A DNA stretch of 64,000 nucleotides, from NCBI GenBank assembly GCA_030765055.1, contig CM060953.1, positions 17,915,018-17,979,017 of the forward strand, in the 5' to 3' direction. This document shows, in pieces, positions 1 to 7,333 of the stretch. Below the pieces are notes generated by a model, which had not been told where the DNA came from, made no database searches, and was given only the letters and a program-made list of their open reading frames with translations. The translations under genes were made by a program, and so were the position numbers. The stretch comes from Mantis religiosa (Eukaryota > Arthropoda > Insecta > Mantodea > Mantidae). The number at the start of each line of letters is the position of its first letter. The first letter of the stretch is position 1.

Positions 1-56
1 ATTTTTCTACCTGGAGTGCCTCTTTGTGAGCCAAACCTATCGATACTCATGTTGAA

Positions 57-773
57 CTATGAATGAACATCTTCATTTTTATCTGCTTTAATATATATGT
101 CAAATCCATTTCTATAACGCCCCTCATTCATGGGAAACTCTGGAACTATCACAACGAAAGGCCTTGCTTCCGATTGACTCTCCCAAACGGATTTGCACAA
201 ATCTTTAAATTCATTGTAGGCCATATCAGTGTTTACATAGTCATCATAAATGTGCTTCAAATTTAAGTTGTCCTGTCTGAAGAGCAAAATCATATTTGTG
301 TTGTCACGAATTAAATGTTTTGGCACTTTAGCATAGGATTGCGCTAGGTATACAGAGTCAACGTTACGATGTCTGCCCATGCTGTAAAAAGCTGCAATCT
401 TCATCTGCTTTTCAGTAATGACATCATCAAATATAAAGACAGAATTTTCTTTCACCTCCGAAGGTTGCATAACAGCTTCTCCATCACTGAATGTATTCAC
501 TTCTATTCCATCAATGCCTTCAAGCACTTTCAGTAGGTACTGATACTTTGGTTGGTAGAGAGACTTTGAATAAATATATAAATTTTCAAAGCGAAGACCA
601 TTCTCGTGTAGCAACATATTGAGTAATACATTCGTTTTCCCTGCGTTTGAGCTTCCTAAGATCAGAGCTCTAACATTAGAAGGAAACAGCTTTCCATGTC
701 GATTACATCTAAAGTCGCTTTCGAAGTCTAATACCTGGATAGGAAGAGAACACTCTTGCTTGACAAGCTCCAT
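57..773 (-). CDS. Adintovirus/Polinton packaging ATPase (FtsK/A32-like)
   Basis: A 238-residue P-loop ATPase expected to drive DNA packaging into the capsid. Walker A GSSNAGKT is at residues 40-47 and Walker B VFIFDDV at 111-117. MGRHRNVD and LAQSYAKVP (about 131-150) follow in the order typical of the A32/FtsK-like packaging ATPases of Mavericks and adintoviruses. Length fits the family. The frame is intact. ATG at 773 is chosen because it is the first in frame and lies 36 nt below a minus-strand TATATAA (809-815). The gene diverges from the virion cluster starting at 913. The 56 bases left of its stop hold nothing recognisable. Family assignment rests on motifs and neighbours. Confidence 0.9.
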   Translation of the reverse strand: MELVKQECSLPIQVLDFESDFRCNRHGKLFPSNVRALILGSSNAGKTNVLLNMLLHENGLRFENLYIYSKSLYQPKYQYLLKVLEGIDGIEVNTFSDGEAVMQPSEVKENSVFIFDDVITEKQMKIAAFYSMGRHRNVDSVYLAQSYAKVPKHLIRDNTNMILLFRQDNLNLKHIYDDYVNTDMAYNEFKDLCKSVWESQSEARPFVVIVPEFPMNEGRYRNGFDIYIKADKNEDVHS

Positions 774-912
774 CTTAGCAACTAACTTACAAAAGGCTTA
801 CATTGCGATTATATACCTATCTGTAACGAAGCCATGTAAATCTAAAATATAGTTAATTGATAAGCATATCGAATAAAGAGGGTGATAACCTATAAAAGGA
901 GATCAGTATATC
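774..912. promoter_or_regulatory. Divergent promoter region between ATPase and virion genes
   Basis: The 139-bp gap separates two head-to-head viral genes. A TATAAAAG box lies on the plus strand at 891-898 and a TATATAA box on the minus strand at 815-809. The plus TATA box is only 15 nt upstream of the ATG at 913, unusually close for a standard Pol II start about 30 nt downstream. Either the leader is extremely short, initiation is atypical, or a start upstream of the box is used. Confidence 0.55.
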
Positions 913-1635
913 ATGGGAGCTCGAAGAGGGAGGTCGCCATCATATAAGTGCGGTTCTGGATTAATTAATTCAATAATTAATTCGCTACCATTTGAAGTTC
1001 ACTTACCAGGATATAGATACTGCGGACCCGGAACGAAACTACAAAAGCGCTTGCAGAGAGGAGATCCTGGAATCAACCAATTAGACGAAGCGTGCAAGGA
1101 ACACGACATTAGATACTCTGAACACAACGATATAGCTTCGAGGCACTTGGCTGACAAAGTTCTTATTGAGAAGGCTTGGAAACGTATTCATTCGTCCAAC
1201 TCCACTTTTGGCGAGAGGTTGGCCGCCAGGATAGTAGCTGCAATCATGAAAGGGAAGGTTGCATTGGGTGCTGGAAAACGGAAGAAGAGAGGAGGGTTCT
1301 TGCCTCTAATACCCATCATTGCCGCTTTAGGCGCTGCAGCTGGAGGCGCCGCTCAAATAGCTACTGCGGTCAATAAGAAGAAGTTCGCTGATAGGCAGCT
1401 TGCAGAAATGGCAAGACATAACAAGGTTATGGAAACTAAAGGAAAAGGTCTTAAAAAGAGGAAAGGGAAAAAGATGATTAAGAAGAGGAAAGGAAGATCC
1501 TTGCAAATGAACCCGCCATCTTTGGCGGGCGTTTCTGAAATTGTGAAAAATTTAATGAAAAAGAATCGATCCAAATGCAAGAAAAGATCAAAAAACTGTG
1601 GAAAAGGGCTTTACTTATACCGGAAGAAGCCCTAA
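913..1635 (+). CDS. Virion core protein: phospholipase A2 domain plus pX/pVI-like hydrophobic segment
   Basis: A 240-residue basic protein. The N-terminal part has a phospholipase A2 calcium loop (YRYCGPGTKL, about 35-43) and the catalytic signature D-x2-C-x2-H-D-x2-Y at 58-68 with His64/Asp65, as in the VP1 PLA2 of parvoviruses. A Gly/Ala-rich hydrophobic stretch follows (GGFLPLIPIIAALGAAAGG, 127-145), resembling the membrane-active or core (pX/pVI-like) proteins of Polintons and adenoviruses. The C-terminus is strongly Lys/Arg-rich and probably binds DNA. In adintoviruses a PLA2-bearing virion protein is thought to help membrane penetration after uptake. The last 61 bp overlap the protease gene in another frame. 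Intact. Confidence 0.85.
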   Translation: MGARRGRSPSYKCGSGLINSIINSLPFEVHLPGYRYCGPGTKLQKRLQRGDPGINQLDEACKEHDIRYSEHNDIASRHLADKVLIEKAWKRIHSSNSTFGERLAARIVAAIMKGKVALGAGKRKKRGGFLPLIPIIAALGAAAGGAAQIATAVNKKKFADRQLAEMARHNKVMETKGKGLKKRKGKKMIKKRKGRSLQMNPPSLAGVSEIVKNLMKKNRSKCKKRSKNCGKGLYLYRKKP

Positions 1636-1964
1636 GTAACATCGATATTCAATTATATGCCAAACAACTAGATATTCCTTATTTTAGGGGAGTATACATG
1701 ATTGACAAACTACCTTCGAAGCCTCATTTCAAGGAGAGGATTGTTGTTAATCTTGACAGGTCTGAAAATGAAGGAACACACTGGGTTGCTGTAAGGAAGG
1801 AAGGTGATACAGCATACTACTTTGACAGCTTTGGTAACTTGAAACCTCCTCCTGAGATTGAGAAGTATCTACGGAATGTTAAAATCATGTATAATGCACA
1901 GAGATATCAGAATTTTGATTCAGTCATCTGCGGACACTTGTGCTTGCAGTTTCTATTGATCTAG
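1575..1964 (+). CDS. Adenain-like capsid maturation cysteine protease
   Basis: A 129-residue protein of the adenovirus-protease (C5/Ulp1-like) family that cleaves virion precursors. Visible active-site elements in family order are His69 in GTHWVAV, Asp84 in YYFDSFG, Gln112 (oxyanion position) and Cys119 in VICGHLC. The N-terminal ALSNIDIQLYAKQL segment is typical of adintovirus adenains. It is short compared with adenoviral adenain (about 200 residues) and ends soon after the catalytic Cys, but all key residues are present. The ATG at 1575 lies inside the 3' end of the PLA2 gene, so translation may need leaky scanning, reinitiation or its own transcript. Next gene starts 22 bp downstream. Confidence 0.88.
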   Translation: MQEKIKKLWKRALLIPEEALSNIDIQLYAKQLDIPYFRGVYMIDKLPSKPHFKERIVVNLDRSENEGTHWVAVRKEGDTAYYFDSFGNLKPPPEIEKYLRNVKIMYNAQRYQNFDSVICGHLCLQFLLI

Positions 1965-1986
1965 TACCTCCTGCACAATTCTGAAG

Positions 1987-2697
1987 ATGAGCTACACGGT
2001 TACAGTGAGCGGATCAGATTCAGTTATTTCATCTTTTATAAACCCTCCGCTTCAGCTCGATCCCAATGCCCATTATGAGGTTGCATTATTGAATTTTGAA
2101 ACCTTTTATTCGATACCAAACATAGACTACAGCAATAATCATTTTCATTACATACGCGATGGTAATCCTGAAACCATTGTGATCCCACATGGAACCTATG
2201 AGATTGGTGATATTCATTCGTTTCTAAAGGATAAGCTAGGACTGAATGATGATGTCTTCTACATAAAACCTAATAATAATACAATGAAAGCAGTTATTAA
2301 ATGTCCTTATACCGTTGATTTTACAAAGAAAAGCTCCATAGGATCGCTCCTAGGATTCGCAACCAATAAAATTATACCTGCAGGTGAAGCTCACGAATCC
2401 GACGACCTTGTGAATATATTTAAAGTGAGTATCATACGCATCGAGTGCAGTATTGCAACAGGTTCATTCATAGATGGAAAAAGTGGACACTCGCTCTACG
2501 AGTTCTTCCCTTCTGTACCTCCGGGATTTCACATCTCTCAGGAACCTTCGAATCCGATATATCTACCAGTGATAGATACAGAGTGCATAGACGAGATCAC
2601 GATTCGCGTGGTGGACCAACACGGCTCTCCGATCAACTTCAGAAACGAGGTTATAACTACAAGAGTGCACATACGGCGCAATGGCAATAAATTTTAG
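1987..2697 (+). CDS. Penton-like minor capsid protein
   Basis: A 236-residue protein in the position and size range of the single-jelly-roll minor capsid (penton) protein of Polintons and adintoviruses. The start YTVTVSGSDSVISSFINPPL and the phrase YEVALLNFETFYSIPNI (about 31-47) match the typical N-terminal pattern. It is rich in short beta-type segments and lacks any signal peptide. It would form the capsid vertices. The stop codon region overlaps the small basic ORF starting at 2681. The call rests on gene order, size and phrases I recognise rather than on catalytic motifs. Confidence 0.8.
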   Translation: MSYTVTVSGSDSVISSFINPPLQLDPNAHYEVALLNFETFYSIPNIDYSNNHFHYIRDGNPETIVIPHGTYEIGDIHSFLKDKLGLNDDVFYIKPNNNTMKAVIKCPYTVDFTKKSSIGSLLGFATNKIIPAGEAHESDDLVNIFKVSIIRIECSIATGSFIDGKSGHSLYEFFPSVPPGFHISQEPSNPIYLPVIDTECIDEITIRVVDQHGSPINFRNEVITTRVHIRRNGNKF

Positions 2698-2824
2698 AAG
2701 ACATTCCAAGCACCGTAATAAGGCTCGCATTGCAAGCTTGAAGCGTACTCTCTCTCCAGCAGTCGACGAGTTAACACGTCTAAATCGCAAGTTCCTCGAG
2801 AAGTTAGGCTACAGAGTGCTATAA
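2681..2824 (+). CDS. Small basic protein wedged between penton and major capsid genes
   Basis: A 47-residue frame starting with an ATG 17 bp before the end of the penton-like gene and ending with a TAA whose last A is the first base of the major-capsid ATG (2824). The product is Arg/Lys-rich at the N-terminus (RRHSKHRNKARIASLKR within residues 6-22) with a more amphipathic C-terminal half. Without it there would be an otherwise unexplained 126-bp gap in a gapless operon-like cluster. I do not recognise a family. A condensing core peptide comparable with adenoviral small core proteins is a reasonable inference only. Confidence 0.6.
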   Translation: MAINFRRHSKHRNKARIASLKRTLSPAVDELTRLNRKFLEKLGYRVL

Positions 2825-4038
2825 TGGACATCTTAAACGTGACAGAAATTCCATCCTTCGATGACAAAATCACCAAGGAGGAGGAGCATGTCTTTCTACC
2901 GTATAACTCATCTGCCCTGGATATAAACGACGAAATTAGAATACCATGTCAGGCTGAAGATTTGTATACGTTGCCTAACAGAAGTTATCTTTACATAGAG
3001 GGGTCTCTAACAAAGCCAGATGGAAAGCCCTCTACTACAGCGAAACTCACCAACAACGCCATGGCATTCATGTTTGATGAAATTCGCCTGGACATGAATG
3101 GTACAACTATAGACAGAACGAGAAATCCCGGCATTACCACAACCATGCGAAATTATGTGGCGCTCAACCCACTGGAGTCTAATCGTCTGTTGAATGCCGG
3201 TTGGACTTATCCTGGAGAAGAACCTGACATAGTATATCCTGCAAGTGGGAACTTTAATGCCATAGTACCTCTATCGATGCTACTCGGCTTTGCTGATGAC
3301 CACAAGGAGCTGATACTCAATAGCAAGTTTGAACTAATTCTCATAAGATCCAAGGATTCTAAAAACTGTGTTCAGGCACCAGCTGGAGACATCCCTAATG
3401 TTAAGCTGACTAGAATTGAGTGGAGGATGCCTGTGATACGACTTTCTGATGCTGAAAGGGTTCACATCCTTAAAATTGTCAAGGCTGATACACCTCTGCA
3501 TATCGCCTTTCGCTCCATGGATCTTTACACCCAGCCTGCAGTGCCAGAGGCTAAATCATTCACCTGGAATGTGGCAACAACATCAAAACTTGAAAAGCCA
3601 CGTTTCGTTATAGTTGGAGCACAGACCGCAAGAATGGGCAATTTAGCAAAGAATAGCTCCGAGTTTGATCACTGCAACATCAGTAATCTCAGATTATTTC
3701 TCAATAGTGACTGCTATCCCTACCATGATTTGAATTTGGATTTTGGAAGTGGAAAGTTTGCATCATTATATGAAATGTACTGTAAATTTCAAAGTTCCTA
3801 TTACGATAGAGAAAATTATCCGCTCTTGAAGAGAAAGGATTTTCTTGCAAGTGCACCGTTATTTGTCATAGACTGTTCTCATCAACCCGAGGAGGCTATT
3901 AATGGAGCCGTCAACATCAGACTCGAGATTCAAGCATCTACACCTATTCCGAAGCAAACATCATTGTACTGCCTGATCCTGCATGATAAAGTGTTTACCT
4001 ACAAACCGCTTTCTCATGTAATGCAGACAATAATATAG
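2824..4038 (+). CDS. Major capsid protein, double jelly-roll (hexon-like)
   Basis: A 404-residue hexon-like capsid protein of the adintovirus/Polinton lineage. It has the expected length, the conserved early segment around LPNRSYLYIEG (about residues 50-60) and the block FMFDEIRLDMNGTTIDRTRN (about 84-103) that precedes the MRNYVALNP segment typical of this family. Trimers of such proteins form the icosahedral shell. The frame is uninterrupted. The ATG shares its A with the stop of the preceding 47-residue gene. A plus-strand AATAAA lies about 90 bp beyond the stop (4131), so the whole virion cluster probably shares one polyadenylation site. Confidence 0.88.
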   Translation: MDILNVTEIPSFDDKITKEEEHVFLPYNSSALDINDEIRIPCQAEDLYTLPNRSYLYIEGSLTKPDGKPSTTAKLTNNAMAFMFDEIRLDMNGTTIDRTRNPGITTTMRNYVALNPLESNRLLNAGWTYPGEEPDIVYPASGNFNAIVPLSMLLGFADDHKELILNSKFELILIRSKDSKNCVQAPAGDIPNVKLTRIEWRMPVIRLSDAERVHILKIVKADTPLHIAFRSMDLYTQPAVPEAKSFTWNVATTSKLEKPRFVIVGAQTARMGNLAKNSSEFDHCNISNLRLFLNSDCYPYHDLNLDFGSGKFASLYEMYCKFQSSYYDRENYPLLKRKDFLASAPLFVIDCSHQPEEAINGAVNIRLEIQASTPIPKQTSLYCLILHDKVFTYKPLSHVMQTII

Positions 4039-4130
4039 TTATTTTGTATACAAATGGTATTAATATTGTATTTAAAAGTAGGAATAATGTTTACATTTGT
4101 GGGTGGGTGTAATAGGCATTTTTTAAGAAA

Positions 4131-4136
4131 AATAAA
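4131..4136 (+). terminator. Poly(A) signal of the virion gene cluster
   Basis: AATAAA located 93 bp downstream of the major capsid stop and the first such signal on this strand after the cluster. It sits 26 bp from an opposing signal on the minus strand, so the two convergent viral transcription units end back to back. Confidence 0.6.
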
Positions 4137-4149
4137 GCAAGTTGATATT

Positions 4150-4623
4150 CTATAACTCTCTTTTATTGACTTCATTATACAATAACATCATTTTCCTTCT
4201 CCCTTTCCTACTTCCTGAATAGCTAGATTCTTTAAAGAAATCATTTAAGTTATTCAAATGTCTTTCAATATAGGGTAATAGACGTTTTAAATTTCTTATA
4301 GCATCAAGATTTAAAGATATTACATGATCATTTAAGCAATTATTTATAAAATGCGCTGAATTTGAAAGAATTACAATAATATTATATGCATAAATAACAT
4401 TATCACAATATTCTACACCAGTAAATTTTTGCTCTTGTAGATACTCTTCAATACTTTCAATGTCTGTAGATATTATATCCCAATCCGTCTTTTTTATATA
4501 AACGAAGGAATTATCACTTCTACACTTTATGAAGAGGGAGGGGATGTCGTAGTACAAACCGATGTTGACTGTATGTGCGGGTGATATGGTGACGTCATCA
4601 AGCATGGTGAGACGATTCTCCAT
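4150..4623 (-). CDS. Unrecognised late-position viral protein (about 157 aa)
   Basis: An open frame preceded by two in-frame stops (around 4654-4659). The first ATG in frame is at 4623, giving about 157 residues; non-ATG initiation further upstream is possible. The product is Ile/Asn/Leu-rich with an acidic middle and a basic end (SRKGRRK near the C-terminus). I recognise no domain. Its first 26 bases overlap the last exon of the four-exon gene in a different frame. A candidate splice acceptor at 4640/4639 would join exon 3 of that gene directly to this frame (codon phase fits), so it may be an alternative C-terminus rather than a separate protein. Confidence 0.55.
   Translation of the reverse strand: MENRLTMLDDVTISPAHTVNIGLYYDIPSLFIKCRSDNSFVYIKKTDWDIISTDIESIEEYLQEQKFTGVEYCDNVIYAYNIIVILSNSAHFINNCLNDHVISLNLDAIRNLKRLLPYIERHLNNLNDFFKESSYSGSRKGRRKMMLLYNEVNKREL
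4162..4167 (-). terminator. Poly(A) signal of the leftward gene(s)
   Basis: AATAAA read on the minus strand, overlapping the last codons of the frame ending at 4150. It would terminate transcripts from the four-exon gene and from the 4150-4623 frame. Confidence 0.55.
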
Positions 4624-5682
4624 TTTCCGGTAGCTGGTCCTGTGATTCTTCAATTATTAAGAACAGTAAATGGTCATCACCTGGACGTCTCCTCTTACTA
4701 TTACGCTTCTGCTTTTTTGTGCTAGTCTCACCTCTTCTCTTCCGTTGCACCCTTTTTGTAGTCCTATAACAAACATATTAAAAGGATTCGTTAGAGTCAT
4801 GCTAAAACACATTTTTTTTCATTAGTGAAAGAAAAAACAAACATATATGTATTATCAAGAAATGTAATACGTACCTCAAGCTTTTGCCTGTTTCTGAGTA
4901 CGTCTGCGGTGAACAATCTTGAGTCTTTTGATTTAGCCAGTTCTCAACCTTCGTGGCATTCTCCTCGGGAGCTATATCATTAGGTAGTGAAGCCAGACCT
5001 TCATCCACAGGTAGAGTATCCCGATCAGCAATTGGATATTCCACTATATCAATGTCACGTCCATGAGGGAACAGGTCTTCTTCACACACTGGAAAGTTAT
5101 GCTCAATCATTCGGAACCTACAAGAAATAAAGTATATTTAGATTACCCTCTCTCGAATAATGAGGTGAAATAAATTCATAGAAAACATAATTCTCTTATT
5201 CTTTTACTTACTCAAGTTTTCTCTTCCTTCGTTGGTAGACTTCACAATAGTCGTTGCACAGGAAGAATGATGCCATGCGATCGTGCTCTGCTGGATTGGT
5301 ACATAATACTGAATGAGTGTACCCGTCGCATGTTTCCGTATCGCATTCCAAAATATGCTTTGCAACAAACACATCAACACCATCGGCACCATCGACGTGC
5401 ATGGGTTTTTCTCTAAAAGTATAAAAAATATTACAAATTAGATGTTTATATTAAGGAGGAATGTTAAAAAATGTTTTAAAGAGGTAATACCACTTACCGG
5501 TTTTCTCTTTGGTACACCTTACAGTTCTCTGTACACACGGCAAGACTCGTCATCTGATCATGATGTGATGGTTCCTCGCATAAAATTCTATGCATTACAC
5601 CATTACAAGTTTCGGTGTGGAAGTACTTGTAATGACTCGCTTCCAACGCACACTCGCTCCAAAGATCTGAACTATCAGCCAT
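4598..5682 (-). CDS. Four-exon viral gene encoding a tandem Cys/His-module protein with a basic tail
   Basis: Reconstructed by eye from three GT-AG introns. Exons are 5682-5498, 5412-5212, 5117-4875 and 4763-4598, with introns of 85, 94 and 111 nt. Donors are GTAAGTG, GTAAGTA and GTACGTA; acceptors end TTTTAG, CTTGTAG and TTATAG. Every junction preserves the frame, giving 264 codons plus TGA. Residues 26-54 (exon 1) and 90-118 (exon 2) each show exactly C-x4-H-x3-C-x5-H-x8-C-x3-C, both followed by VYQR and both preceded by TET, so the module arose by exon duplication. This suggests zinc binding. Residues 130-209 are acidic. From 210 the tail is rich in Lys/Arg clusters suggesting nuclear localisation. 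No family recognised. The position corresponds to accessory or early genes of adintoviruses; a regulatory role is inference. Confidence 0.75.
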
Positions 5683-5732
5683 TTTCCACTTCGCTATGTA
5701 ACTACCGAATACTAAATGATCACAAAACGCTG

Positions 5733-5742
5733 GCTATATAGC
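5733..5742 (-). promoter_or_regulatory. TATA box of the four-exon gene
   Basis: The palindrome GCTATATAGC lies about 50 nt upstream of the ATG at 5682 on the minus strand, a normal distance for a TATA box with a short leader. Two perfect TGACGTCA sites lie further upstream (5771-5778 and 5840-5847). Confidence 0.6.
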
Positions 5743-5770
5743 TGCCTGCTGGAATGCTTAAACCGGTTAG

Positions 5771-5847
5771 TGACGTCAGATTCGAGTGGAGGGGGACGCT
5801 GCAATAAGCAACTTCTTTAAACAAGATTGAACTTGTTTATGACGTCA
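5771..5847. promoter_or_regulatory. Two CRE/ATF-type TGACGTCA sites upstream of the four-exon gene
   Basis: Perfect TGACGTCA palindromes at 5771-5778 and 5840-5847, each followed by GA(t/g)TCGAGTGG, so a block of roughly 70 bp appears duplicated imperfectly (a third, weaker copy near 5900-5920 has ACGTCAC). This sequence binds CREB/ATF-family bZIP factors in animals and would make the gene responsive to host signalling. Confidence 0.55.
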
Positions 5848-5899
5848 GAGTCGAGTGGTGGGGAGTCTGCAGGATTAAACTTGTTTAGACAAGATGAAA

Positions 5900-6240
5900 C
5901 CTGTTTAACACGTCACAAATGATCTGGAGTTTCCCTATTATACACAGTGAATAAACAGATTTAAATTCATATCACCCTTTTACATTCAGAGAATACATTT
6001 ATCGATATCTAAAACACTATATATTTCCTTATTTTAATTTATCAAGCTACGTCACGCAACCAAAGGTGCTTTGATATAACCCGGCAAAAGTTGGTCGCAT
6101 GTGAGAAATCACGTTATACGCCTCCCGCCGCGCCGATTATTTAATTAAGTAATTGATCATTTCTTTATTATATAATAATTATATATTCATTTGTTTATTG
6201 ATTAATTTAATTATTTCTTTATTTAATTATTTGTTACCTA
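5900..6240. other. AT-rich non-coding stretch of the viral element
   Basis: No open frame of note. The last 110 bp before 6240 are nearly pure A/T with short TTTATT and TTAAT repeats, compatible with an easily melted region next to the terminal repeats. Confidence 0.4.
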
Positions 6241-6744
6241 ATTAGTGGCGGCTCTTTTGAGGGGTTTTAAAATATTGTTCTGGCTTTGAGTCGATTCTGT
6301 GACGTCACTGTAGGTCGCGTGCCGGGTATGCGTGTTTTATGACGCTATTCATGACGTATGCCATTTAGGGGTGTGTCTGTGACGTCATTCATAACATGGA
6401 GCGGGCGGCACTTTCAAGGACAAAGGGGTGTGATAATAGGATTACATTGTAATCCAATTAGGGCTATTGTTATCTCATTAGCGGCGGTTCCTTTGAGGGA
6501 TTTGAAAATATTGTTCTGGCTTTGAGTCGATTCTGTGACGTCACTGTTGGTCGCGTGCCGGGTAGGCGTGTTTAATGACGCTATTCATGACGTATGCCAT
6601 TTAGGGGTGTGTCTGTGACGTCATTCATAACATGGAGCGGGCGGCACTTTCAAGGACAAAGGGGTGTGATAATAGGATTACATTGTAATCCAATTAGGGC
6701 TATTGTTATCTCATTAGCGGCGGTTCCTTTGAGGGATTTGAAAG
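6241..6744. repeat. 236-bp direct repeat (2.1 copies) with four TGACGTCA sites at the right flank of the viral element
   Basis: Units 6241-6476 and 6477-6712 are almost identical, and 6713-6744 begins a third before the sequence changes abruptly. Each unit carries two perfect TGACGTCA sites (6300-6307 and 6380-6387; 6536-6543 and 6616-6623) plus TGACGTAT. The abrupt end near 6745 may mark the element boundary or the inner part of a terminal repeat. This cannot be settled without the left end, which is outside the window. Confidence 0.75.
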
Positions 6745-7333
6745 CGGTATTTCCTATCTACTAATAACTATTTCCTTACATTGGTTGATATCTGGCTTTA
6801 AAAATAAAACACGACTTAAGTTCATATATCACATAGTTAGTGAACAGCTCTATTTTATTTAAAATAATATCCCATTTGATGTCAAACAAGTGTTCGTCTA
6901 GTAAAGAAGATCACAGGTATGGTGCCTCGATGATACACACCCCTTCTCTTTTCTAATGCAACTGTGTTTCATCCTGAGAGCACCATATTTGTTTTCAAAG
7001 CCATTGACTGCTATTTAAGTAATATGGGTTGAAAACATCGTGAAACTATAAAAGAAAAGACAGAAATTTACCTCAGGTCATTTAAAAAAGGAAAATCTAT
7101 TCAATAAATTGGAGAAACCATTGGAAGACCTACCACTACAGTAAAGACTATTATATGCAGGTTTGTCTAGAACAAAACTTACGAAAATCAATCAAGAAAC
7201 GGTCGTCTTGCAGTCTATCCGAGATGGAGAAGTGACAGTTGCTTAGAGAAGTCACGAAAAATCTTAAACTAACTGCTCCAAAACTTGCTATTGCAGTTCA
7301 AACACACAAGGAAGTCTGTTTCAGCACAAACTA

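Noticed and set aside
913..4038. Possibility that the capsid cluster is a parvovirus because of the PLA2 domain
   Set aside because: Adenain-like protease, packaging ATPase and double-jelly-roll capsid protein place it with adintoviruses/Polintons. No parvoviral NS1 is present.
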